Origin: Pseudomonas sp. CCC3.1
GTDB taxonomy: Bacteria; Pseudomonadota; Gammaproteobacteria; Pseudomonadales; Pseudomonadaceae
Direction of reading: 5' to 3'
NCBI RefSeq assembly: GCF_034347405.1
Contig: NZ_CP133778.1
Span: forward strand, 1,178,001 to 1,242,000
Length of the DNA stretch: 64,000 bases
Shown here one piece after another: positions 54,935 to 63,596 of the stretch (the stretch's first letter is position 1; each line of letters begins with the position of its first letter). The position numbers and the translations under genes were made by a program. Under the pieces are notes generated by a model. The model made no database searches, was not told the origin of the DNA, and saw only the letters and a program-made list of their open reading frames with translations.

Positions 54935-56726
54935 ATGAATGATTTGTTTGCGCCGCCTTCTGTTCCAGCGTTAAAAAAATAAGCGCTGGATTGATCTGTC
55001 GGAATTGGGTGATGGGCCTTTACTGACGTATATAAAGTATGACGGTATTGCAGAAGGCGACAAGCTGAACCCTAACTGGCGTGGCTGTTCGGTGAATGGT
55101 ACACCCGCTGATGTCGCTAACTCTCTGGTTATTGTGTAGACACCTGACTACACCGAAAAACTGGGTATGCTGATAAGAGTGCCTAATCACATTGTTAGAG
55201 CGTTGGACCAAGGCTGGGCCTTTTATTCCTACAGCGTAGGCCAGACTGAGTGTGATGTATTACTTCCTGAGTCACAACGGTTATTCATGTACATAGGAGC
55301 GCGATCAATGAAACTTCCAGTAGCGCAGATCAAAGAGTCCCATGGGCTGGAAATTAATGGAGATAGTGTTACTACCAACGGCGCGACAGTTGTTGTGGTG
55401 CCTTATCAGGCGATGGCCGTGGGGGATAAAGTAAGCTTGACATGGCAAGGGTATTCTGATGGTTGGGACGAGGACCCTTGGACTTTGACGGTTGAAGTTA
55501 AAGAAGATTATGTTGGAAAACCATTGCTGTTTAATCTGCCTAGAGGTCAGGTTGCTCAAATCTACGAGGGGTATGCCGAACTCTTCTACAGTGTTGAGCA
55601 CAATGAAAGTCGTGACGTAAGTCTTTCGGACGTGCAGCGTTTCGATATTGTTGCGCAGGGTACAGACCGCCTTCCCGCTATTCAGATTAAAGGGTATGCA
55701 GGTGGAACGATCGACCCTAAACAATACCCTGATGGTTTGCGGCTGCAAGTGATCCCGCTGTACCCAACCATTCAGCCCGGCGACGATGTTTTGTTTTATT
55801 TTGATTCTTCTGACGTTTCACTTAGTCAAGTGTATTGGCAGCGGGTAGATCCTTCAACGTTGGGCAGTGACATGCTCGAATGCATCGTGCCGGTGCAAAT
55901 ATTAAACGACAATGTAGGTCGAACTATTACAATGGGTTATCAATATGCGCGCTTTGGGAGTGCCTTGAGCAGCGAGTTAATAAGCGTGTTGATTGAAGCG
56001 TCCCAGATCTTGCCACCTCCTATCATTAAAGACGCGGTAGCGGGTGGGGTGAATAAAGGAACGCTGGAAGCATTGATAGCGGCCAGTGGGGTCACTATAC
56101 ATGTACCTAATGAAGTGGTTTTAAAGCCGGGCGAGACACTTGAGTTGCATTGGCAAGGCCACCCCAACGGTGGAAATACAATAGTTGGGCCAATCAATGG
56201 TGTCGGCAAAAAGTTCTACATTGCGCCTGAGTATGTCGCCGCCAATATGGGCAATGCGGACAAGCGTTTTCCCGTGTTTTACCGAATTAAAGACGGTGAA
56301 ATAACCAAGAATGAGTCCATCGAATTTGAACTGCGGATAATCCCAGTGGCGGTGTTGTATTACCCGAGTGTTCAATGTAAGGAGTTAGGCGGCAGAAAAA
56401 CCTTATCGTTGGCCCGTTTGGGCGAAGACGGAGCAAAAGCATACAGTGATTTGTGGATGTTTGTGGCCGTTGGTCAATTGCTGACGATTAAGGCCAGTGG
56501 TGTGTCTGAGGGCGGCGCAGTAGAGGTCATCCTGCGCAATGCCACGAGTGTTTCTGCGCTCGAAATTGAAAGTGAAGAAGTTAGTGCGCAAGTCACTATG
56601 GACTTCTTGCGGACTTTGGATCTGGGTGAAAACATGGCACTTAAGTTTTTTGTCAGCTTTGATAATAGTGAGCCTGACCCCCTCTATCCATTTGTGCAAT
56701 TGTTAGATGTTAAAGTGGTTGCATAG
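54935..56726 (+). pseudogene. Ig-like repeat protein C, broken near its N-terminus
   Basis: The original start appears to be ATG 54935 (MNDLFAPPSVPALKK). Fifteen codons later the frame ends in an A7 run (54973-54979). Removing one A lets it continue KRWIDLSELGDGPLLTYIKY to a TAG at 55137-55139 that probably replaced CAG, then without break to 56726. About 597 residues are recoverable, with repeats of about 110 residues (GGTIDPKQYPDGLRLQVIPL; GGVNKGTLEALIAASGVTIH) and the C-terminal module shared with protein B. A restart at an internal codon, for example 55170, could still yield most of the protein. It is homologous to proteins A and B. Confidence 0.75.
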
Positions 56727-56797
56727 GCAGGTGGCGGTTCTACGGTGAACGCCGAAGCTGATAACAGTCGGCTGTTATTCAATTAATGAGGTGTGTC

Positions 56798-59755
56798 ATG
56801 TCTAATAGTTTAGAGCAATTATTACTCCGGATGAAGGATACGCCGTCTACCGTTGGGTGGGGGGCAATCCTGGTAGTGGGGCAAAGCCAAGTGAACGCTT
56901 TATTCACGCAACAGTATGCTGATGCCTTCAGTGAGTTACAGTTTTTGCCGCCGTTGACTGATGAGCTATATCTGGACTCAGGGCAAACGATAAAAGCACA
57001 GCTGAAGGGTGTTGTATTAGGACCACTGGAAGTGCTGTTTGATTTTGAACACTCTAGTTTGCAAAGTTCAGTTTTGACAATCCGCTTAAATATTGTCGGG
57101 GGTACATACACGACTTCACGGCGTGATGTTGGATCATCTGAAACCACGGTCATTGCCTCCCAGCGTATGACCGCGGGTATGGGGTTTTATGTACAAGCGA
57201 GCCTATCGCTGAGCCAGGCATTCGGGCAAGTCGATAATTACGGTATTGCTAAGCTCGATTTTAAAGTCGATGACGATACGCGCTTTTATTCTAACCTTGA
57301 GCGGTCTGAGGTATTTCAAGAAGCTTTGGGCGGTGTGTTCAAGGCGTTTCTCCAGGCACAAAAAGATTTTCGCTTCAGTTATGAGCTTGGGCATATGGCT
57401 TTTAGACGTAACCATGTACTGAGTCCCGTAGAGTTTTTTATCAGAACCCAGATTAACCCTAGCCCTAATCCAGAGGGCACCTCTGAGGGAGCGGTCGTAT
57501 TTTTTATCAGGCTAAAAGGGACAAAGGGAACACCTGGGCTGCCAACGGATGGTTCAGGGTTTCCTTATTTTATACCGGATGATAAAAACGATAAGAAAGA
57601 CCTCTACAGCGTTGCATTAGTGTTAAATCATCAGTTGTTAGGCTTCGCCGATGAGATGCAATTGGGGTTGCTCAAAAATATTGGGTTGGGGCGCAAGCAT
57701 GAATTTGTAGAAGTACCGGGTCCGCGAAGAGAGCCCTGCGATTTGTTGTTGTTAGGTAACACGAAACTAACCGCAGAAAACTTAACAATCGAGCCTCAGT
57801 TTCTGCAGTTGAAAGGCGGGGATTCACAACAGTTCGTTGTGCGGGATGCAGCGGGGAAAGAGGTCACAGCCGTTAATTGGTCTGTGAGCAGTGTATCCAG
57901 CCCCTTGGCGGTTGGCGAGATTAGTGACACTGGGCACTATACCGCTTTCCGTTCGACACTGATGGATCAAGATTTGCTGCCGACCGCAGTGACGGCTACC
58001 TCTAAAAAAGCAATTAACGGTTTTACGCGAAAAACCACCGCAATGGTATTGAGTAACTTTGAAGGGGTGAGCGTTGCTCCTTTTGTGCGTACGATAACGT
58101 TGGGCGATCAACCTTTTGATTTAGTCGCCACCAGTGCCAAGGGGGCTAAGTTGACCTGGACATTACTGGATTATGCACCCGGGCAACCTGGGCTTGGCAA
58201 ACTCGACGTTACAAGCGAGAACCGTGCGAGTTATACACCCCCAGCCCCCATGGCCGGTGTGCCGTTAGTGAGGTTGCAGCGAATCCGGGTAGAGGACACC
58301 CTGGGTAACGTTGCCCATACTTCTGTAGCCCTGTTGAGTGGCAGGTTAGAATTTGAATTAACACCTTCCTATACAGAACATATTTCCAAACTGACTGGCA
58401 CCGTGCAGTTAAAAATGGTTGATCAAAATTTATATCATCAAGCGGAATTAGTGTGGGGGGTGCTAGGGCAAGGCACGATAGCAGACGGTTTATATGAAGC
58501 GCCAGCGACCTTGGACGAAGGGATTGCCGTCAACATCATAACCTGCGATCTAAAAGTAAATGATGGACTAGCATTTAGTAGCTTTGCAATTGCTCAACCC
58601 TTGCTGCGGCACATTGACCCTCCGCCACCCACTTGGATAGGGTTGGATACATTCAAAGTTGAGGCAATCGAGCCATCTCCGACGTGCTACGCCAATGGCT
58701 ATCAGCAAATTCCTGTCAGAATTACCATCGGGACAGCTTCCATCGAGATTGAGGACGATGAGGGTAATAAAGAAACTGTATTTATCCCGGTCAGCGATAA
58801 GGAGTTAGCGACGCTAGTAATTTATGATGAAAGTAATAATAGCGATTTGGACTTCATTGAAGAGTACCAGGAGGGTATTCCCGACGAAAATGATGATAAG
58901 TGGGCCGTGAATTTGCAGCGAAATCGATTTGATCTAATGAACACTGCTTCATTTGAGCCAGCGTCTACCTTGATAGGAGAGGGTGAACGGATTAAAGATG
59001 TATATATTCACTGTAACTCTCAGGGTACCCGAACGTTAGCAGCACGTTTTAAGAAGGATAATGGTCAGAGCTTTCGATCCGAAGATCACGGCACGGGAAA
59101 TACGACTGTTAGATTAACAGCAGTAAACGTTCCCACGCCCGCCTTGACAGATTATGGCTTTGTTGGAAAACGTGTGTTCAATGGGGAGGGCGCTGAAGGC
59201 TATAGCGATGAAGATGAATTTAGCTATGTACTGGACTCAATAGATTACTGGGCTCTTGGTTATAAGAGGTTGGGGTTATATCCGAAGAGGTTTGTGAGTG
59301 TCGAATTTGAGGATAATGTATCATTGATTCGCTGGGAAAGTGAGCAGCGCGATGAGGTTTTCTTAAGTTATACCGGCTATGTTTTTTATCCGGCGCCATA
59401 TTATGATATCAACGACAAGCCCACCATGATTGTCTATGATTCGGCACTGAGTGCGTTTGCTCTGCGCCGACAATCAAAATTGAACACGATGCTGAGCGAG
59501 GCAGATGCGCCGGTCTCCCCTGGGCAATTAGTCATAACATTGAATCGAGAAGCAAATATTCCTTATTTTACAAGTATTCCAGGTGTAGCAAATGGAGATG
59601 CATTGGATAATGAAACTCGTGAGCATTTAAGCAAAGTATTGAAGGTTTTATTGTTTGATGTTGAGGGTAATCGACATAGATTGCAGATTTCGTTTGAATC
59701 CACAACCCTGCCTGATAGTCGTAATAAATTGCTGCTTGGATTTATAAAAGGTTAG
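56798..59755 (+). CDS. TULIP/P47-like protein with Ig-like domains, intact (copy 2)
   Basis: A 985-residue protein without signal peptide. The N-terminus (STVGWGAILVVGQSQVNALFTQQY) has the same 'GW ... VN ... QY' signature as copy 1 and as clostridial P47. The TULIP-like region extends to about residue 310. Next come Ig-like domains of the bacterial 'W....G.I...G.Y.AP' type (VNWSVSSVSSPLAVGEISDTGHYTA; LTWTLLDYAPGQPGLGKL; LVWGVLGQGTIADGLYEAP), then a C-terminal region without known match. GAGG lies 6 bases before the ATG at 56798. RHS2 follows after 38 bases, so the two are co-transcribed. In botulinum clusters P47/OrfX proteins accompany the toxin; a carrier or lipid-binding companion role is inferred here. 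Confidence 0.72.
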   Translation: MSNSLEQLLLRMKDTPSTVGWGAILVVGQSQVNALFTQQYADAFSELQFLPPLTDELYLDSGQTIKAQLKGVVLGPLEVLFDFEHSSLQSSVLTIRLNIVGGTYTTSRRDVGSSETTVIASQRMTAGMGFYVQASLSLSQAFGQVDNYGIAKLDFKVDDDTRFYSNLERSEVFQEALGGVFKAFLQAQKDFRFSYELGHMAFRRNHVLSPVEFFIRTQINPSPNPEGTSEGAVVFFIRLKGTKGTPGLPTDGSGFPYFIPDDKNDKKDLYSVALVLNHQLLGFADEMQLGLLKNIGLGRKHEFVEVPGPRREPCDLLLLGNTKLTAENLTIEPQFLQLKGGDSQQFVVRDAAGKEVTAVNWSVSSVSSPLAVGEISDTGHYTAFRSTLMDQDLLPTAVTATSKKAINGFTRKTTAMVLSNFEGVSVAPFVRTITLGDQPFDLVATSAKGAKLTWTLLDYAPGQPGLGKLDVTSENRASYTPPAPMAGVPLVRLQRIRVEDTLGNVAHTSVALLSGRLEFELTPSYTEHISKLTGTVQLKMVDQNLYHQAELVWGVLGQGTIADGLYEAPATLDEGIAVNIITCDLKVNDGLAFSSFAIAQPLLRHIDPPPPTWIGLDTFKVEAIEPSPTCYANGYQQIPVRITIGTASIEIEDDEGNKETVFIPVSDKELATLVIYDESNNSDLDFIEEYQEGIPDENDDKWAVNLQRNRFDLMNTASFEPASTLIGEGERIKDVYIHCNSQGTRTLAARFKKDNGQSFRSEDHGTGNTTVRLTAVNVPTPALTDYGFVGKRVFNGEGAEGYSDEDEFSYVLDSIDYWALGYKRLGLYPKRFVSVEFEDNVSLIRWESEQRDEVFLSYTGYVFYPAPYYDINDKPTMIVYDSALSAFALRRQSKLNTMLSEADAPVSPGQLVITLNREANIPYFTSIPGVANGDALDNETREHLSKVLKVLLFDVEGNRHRLQISFESTTLPDSRNKLLLGFIKG

Positions 59756-59793
59756 GCTTGAATTATACTTTAACGTGCTAAGAGATTATCGCT

Positions 59794-62700
59794 ATGGTCG
59801 CATCAAGTGTTGTGCATTCCAATGCATTCAATTTTATGAGCTATCTCCAGAACGGTGTCGATCCCCGCACCGGACAATATACTGTAAGTATTAATTTTCC
59901 TGTATTGAATGCTAATAATTTACGAGGGCCCTCATTTCCATTACAACTTGCCTTCAGCCCGCTTAATACACTGGATACAGGGTTTGGCAAAGGCTGGAGT
60001 CTTAATCTGTCCCAATATATACCCTCCAGCAAGATGTTGGCGCTGAGTACGGGGGAAAGTTTTAAGGTGACTGGCAGCGGAGAAAATGCCGCGATAAAAG
60101 AGCGTAAAATTGACTCCTTTCACTTCAGTTTTTTGGCAAATAAAACTTACCGGATTGTACATAAATCCGGGCTGGTCGAGGAATTGAAAAACTATGGTTC
60201 CGGGGACAATCTAGTCGCCCTGCCACACACCATCTACGCCGCGTCAGGGCACGCGATTTATCTGGACTACGATCCCTCTAAATTTGGCAGGCGCCTAAAG
60301 AGCATCCGGGATGAGCAAGGTCTGTTGCTAGAGATTGACTATGCCAGTGATAACTCGATAAAGATTGATATTGCACCCGATCCCGATGGAGTGAGTAACC
60401 CTAGAGCCCGCTACGAGTTGGGATTAACGGAGCGATTGCTGAATGTCATCGTATTACCCTCAGACGATAAAGCATCATGGCGCTTGAGTTACATGCTTGT
60501 TCATGACTTTTTTTTGTGCCTGTCAGAAATAAAAACGCCTGTGGGGGGGCGCGAAACTATTCATTATGATGATGAAGGTCATACTTATCCGACCGGTGCG
60601 GGTAATGATAGAAATCTGCCTCGCGTGACGCGCCATATGTCGTATCCCGGTCTAGAGTCAGATCCAGATGCGCTGCATACTGAATATGCTTATACCGGTA
60701 TAGGTGATCAAAACGGGCATAACTTCTTGGGGGCTGGCGCGCAGGTGAGTTGGGAGCAGGGTGGTGTTGATAACCTCTATAAAGCCCCCAGTAATTACAC
60801 CTACAGTTCGACCAGTATAGTAATGGTCAAAGGTAAGCCAATACGGACTACCAAAAACACGTATAACCGATTTCACTTGCTGATCGAAGAGCTGACCAAA
60901 CAGAATAACTGTATCCAGACGGTGACCACCACTTACCATAGCACCAATGCCGAATTCGACCAGCAGCCACCTCAATTCCAGTTACCGAAACAAATAGATA
61001 CCGAGTGGTCGCTGGAGAATGATGCTACACGTTCTCGTGTACAGTCGGTTTTATCCAGTTTTGATGAACATGGTAATCCGACGAAAGAAGTAGAGGTCAG
61101 TGGCACCATCACGGAGTACGATTATTATCCAGCGAACGGTGATGGTAATGACTGTCCGGCCGATCCACACGGTTTCGTACGCAACCTTAAAATGCAAAGA
61201 GTTACTCCAAGTGCTGATTTTTCGCCCGGCGCCCACGTGTTGGAGACTCATTATAGCTATAAGAGTTTACCGGCAATCTCCGGGAGTGATCAAAAGTACT
61301 GGTTGGTTTCAAGCTCAGAAAGCGTATTTGATCTGAGCAGTAGGGCGCCTGTTGAGTTGCTTAAAACCAAAAACGTCTGGATAAATAAACCGGATGATGT
61401 ACTTGCTCATGGCCAGTCTGAAAGTCAATTGAGCATTTTTAACTCTCCGGATGATGAGAAACCTAAGCAAACGTGCACGACATATTCATACAGCGTACTC
61501 AATAGTCTCTTGGCTGCTGAGCCTGTCGTTCAAACGGTGCAGACCGTGACCGGTTATGACAATGAGAGCAAGATCATTACGTTGCAGTATTCATTGTTCA
61601 GTGGTCAGCCGGTTTTGACTCGAGACGACAATGATATAGAAATACTCTATACCTATGATGCTTTGCAACGAGTAACCAGTGAAACAGTTGCACCTAATGA
61701 CGCCCAGTACAGTGCAAGCCGTTATTATTCTTACTCTTTGACCTCTGCTGACAATCAGCGTGCTAGCCAGTTGTCGACCAATGTTAAAGGTGTGCAAACG
61801 CGTAGTTATGTAGACGGACTGAACCGGCCGGTTCAAGAAGAACGCCATGACGCTGATAATCCGGAGTCAAACGGAATATTCCGTATGACTTATGAAGCTA
61901 CTTACAACGCGCTGGGCGATATGAGCTCAGAAACCAACTACGATTGGAGAGGCACAGAGAATATACCTTTGCTCAGCACGTTTGATTATGACGATTGGGG
62001 GCAACAGCAAAGTGTTGTAGGGCCTGACAACGTTAGAGCCTGGGAAATAACGGATCCCATTGGGTCTGCAGAGTGGAGGGGGCCTATCGTAAGAAGTTGG
62101 CAGGAATCTACACTCGATAGTGTGCCGTTGAGGACTGGTGAAGTTGTGGCCTGGATGAACCTGCTGGGCAAAGTGGAGCGTGTTAGCCGTTTTTTCCTGA
62201 ACGGCACTAGCTACAGTATTGATAAAAAAGAATACGATGGTTTGGGCCGCCTAGCCCGTGAGATCAATGCGCTCAATCATGCAACGGCCTATGAGTATGA
62301 CGCTTTCAATCGAATGACGAGTCGAACTTTGCCTGGCGGAGCGATAGAAGTGCGTGAATATGCACGGCACAGTGCCGAGGATTTGCCCACGCTGATCAAA
62401 GTCAATAGCAGTGTTTTGGGGCTTCAGGAGTTTGATGGTCTGGATCGAATGACAAAGTCTGTCACAGGCGGCCGAGTCCAGCTGTATACCTATGAGGAAG
62501 GTCAGACCCAACCCAGATATGTCACCACACCCAGTCTTCAAACAATAGAATATAAGTACAATCCACAACTGGGTGAAGAACCAACTCAGCGTATATTGCC
62601 CGATGAGGATTCACCCGCTATCTATGAATATGATCCCCGCAATGCACGGATGCTCAATTGCAGCATGTCGGGGAAAGAGGGGTCCAAGTTAACTCGCGAA

Positions 62701-63480
62701 TATTTCAGTACCGGGCAACTGAAAAGTGAGAGCTTTGAGCAAAATGGTGTCGTGAATAATATGACCTACGTTCATAGCTTGCAAGGGTTGCTGCTTAGCT
62801 ATACCGATGTGTTGGGTCAGGTTCAGAACTACGAATACGACACAGCTGGTCGTATCATCTCTACTCGCTTGGGAGATAATTTAGTATCGAGTTTTACCTA
62901 TGACGGTTTGGGTCAAACTAAAACGATTGCGACAGTTGATTCATCAACAACACCTGCACTGTCCGTCATCATTGAGCTTGGCTATGATGAGTTTGGTCGT
63001 GAAATACTACGTAAGTTTGACCTTAACGGTACCCAGCAAGCGTTGGCTCAGACATACAGCAAGGCCGACGCAATTGCTTCGCGTGTCTTGAGTGAAGGGG
63101 AAACCCTGTTGCGTAAAGAAACGTATGAATATGAACCACGCTCACGCCTGCAACGCTATACCTGTGAAGGTATACAGTCTCCAGTGGACCCATATGGGCA
63201 GGTGATCACCAAGCAGGAGTTTTTCTTTGATGATCTAGATAACATTACGCGGGTTATCACTACTTCTGGGGATATCACTAACGTGGCCAGATATTTCTAC
63301 GAATGTGACGCTGACCCTGTACAGTTAACACGGATTCTTAATACACATGATCAGATTTATCCGGCTGAAATCGTGTTGGACTATGACAGTCATGGCAACT
63401 TGAGAGTGGATGAGGCAGGTCGGACGCTTGAATATGACTCGCTTAATAGATTGAAGAAGGTAACGACGGCTCAAGTGTAA
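59794..63480 (+). CDS. RHS/YD-repeat protein lacking the core and tail (RHS2)
   Basis: A 1228-residue RHS-family protein, homologous to RHS1 from the first residues (VHSNAFNFMSYLQNGVDPRTGQY) to its end. It stops at LEYDSLNRLKKVTTAQV, a YD repeat. RHS1 continues from the equivalent point for about 135 residues of core and 259 of tail. So RHS2 has the shell-forming repeats but no DPxG core and no effector. The stop is followed by a hairpin terminator and not by core remnants. It may be a truncated toxin, an orphan donor for recombination, or a partner without its own toxin. The gene follows the TULIP-like gene after 38 bases. Confidence 0.88.
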   Translation: MVASSVVHSNAFNFMSYLQNGVDPRTGQYTVSINFPVLNANNLRGPSFPLQLAFSPLNTLDTGFGKGWSLNLSQYIPSSKMLALSTGESFKVTGSGENAAIKERKIDSFHFSFLANKTYRIVHKSGLVEELKNYGSGDNLVALPHTIYAASGHAIYLDYDPSKFGRRLKSIRDEQGLLLEIDYASDNSIKIDIAPDPDGVSNPRARYELGLTERLLNVIVLPSDDKASWRLSYMLVHDFFLCLSEIKTPVGGRETIHYDDEGHTYPTGAGNDRNLPRVTRHMSYPGLESDPDALHTEYAYTGIGDQNGHNFLGAGAQVSWEQGGVDNLYKAPSNYTYSSTSIVMVKGKPIRTTKNTYNRFHLLIEELTKQNNCIQTVTTTYHSTNAEFDQQPPQFQLPKQIDTEWSLENDATRSRVQSVLSSFDEHGNPTKEVEVSGTITEYDYYPANGDGNDCPADPHGFVRNLKMQRVTPSADFSPGAHVLETHYSYKSLPAISGSDQKYWLVSSSESVFDLSSRAPVELLKTKNVWINKPDDVLAHGQSESQLSIFNSPDDEKPKQTCTTYSYSVLNSLLAAEPVVQTVQTVTGYDNESKIITLQYSLFSGQPVLTRDDNDIEILYTYDALQRVTSETVAPNDAQYSASRYYSYSLTSADNQRASQLSTNVKGVQTRSYVDGLNRPVQEERHDADNPESNGIFRMTYEATYNALGDMSSETNYDWRGTENIPLLSTFDYDDWGQQQSVVGPDNVRAWEITDPIGSAEWRGPIVRSWQESTLDSVPLRTGEVVAWMNLLGKVERVSRFFLNGTSYSIDKKEYDGLGRLAREINALNHATAYEYDAFNRMTSRTLPGGAIEVREYARHSAEDLPTLIKVNSSVLGLQEFDGLDRMTKSVTGGRVQLYTYEEGQTQPRYVTTPSLQTIEYKYNPQLGEEPTQRILPDEDSPAIYEYDPRNARMLNCSMSGKEGSKLTREYFSTGQLKSESFEQNGVVNNMTYVHSLQGLLLSYTDVLGQVQNYEYDTAGRIISTRLGDNLVSSFTYDGLGQTKTIATVDSSTTPALSVIIELGYDEFGREILRKFDLNGTQQALAQTYSKADAIASRVLSEGETLLRKETYEYEPRSRLQRYTCEGIQSPVDPYGQVITKQEFFFDDLDNITRVITTSGDITNVARYFYECDADPVQLTRILNTHDQIYPAEIVLDYDSHGNLRVDEAGRTLEYDSLNRLKKVTTAQV
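60151..60348. repeat. 198-bp block nearly identical to 50205-50402, direct to the plus strand
   Basis: This is the second copy of the conserved block, at codons 120-185 of RHS2. The three differences from RHS1 lie within VHK, HT and the S/K residue before FGRRLK. Codon positions correspond exactly in both genes, so the block is a recombination or conversion tract within homologous genes. Confidence 0.92.
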
Positions 63481-63559
63481 GCATTCAAACGTGATCAGCC
63501 TCTCCCCTATGTGCTGGAGGTTTTTTAACTTGTGATATTGGAGTTAAAGCACTTGATGT

Positions 63560-63596
63560 GCTGGGACTGAGCCAAGTCGTTCAGCCCCAGCTTTTT
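63560..63596 (+). terminator. Terminator after RHS2
   Basis: GCTGGGACTGA (63560-63570) and TCAGCCCCAGC (63581-63591) form a stem with one mismatch around a 10-base loop and run into TTTTT. It also overlaps the end of mlaA on the other strand. The rest of 63481-63594 holds no gene. Confidence 0.75.

Noticed and set aside
54973..54983. A7 run as a programmed frameshift site in Ig-like gene C
   Set aside because: The required shift is +1 (not the -1 that such A runs promote), and a TAG follows in the new frame, so a lesion is the simpler explanation.
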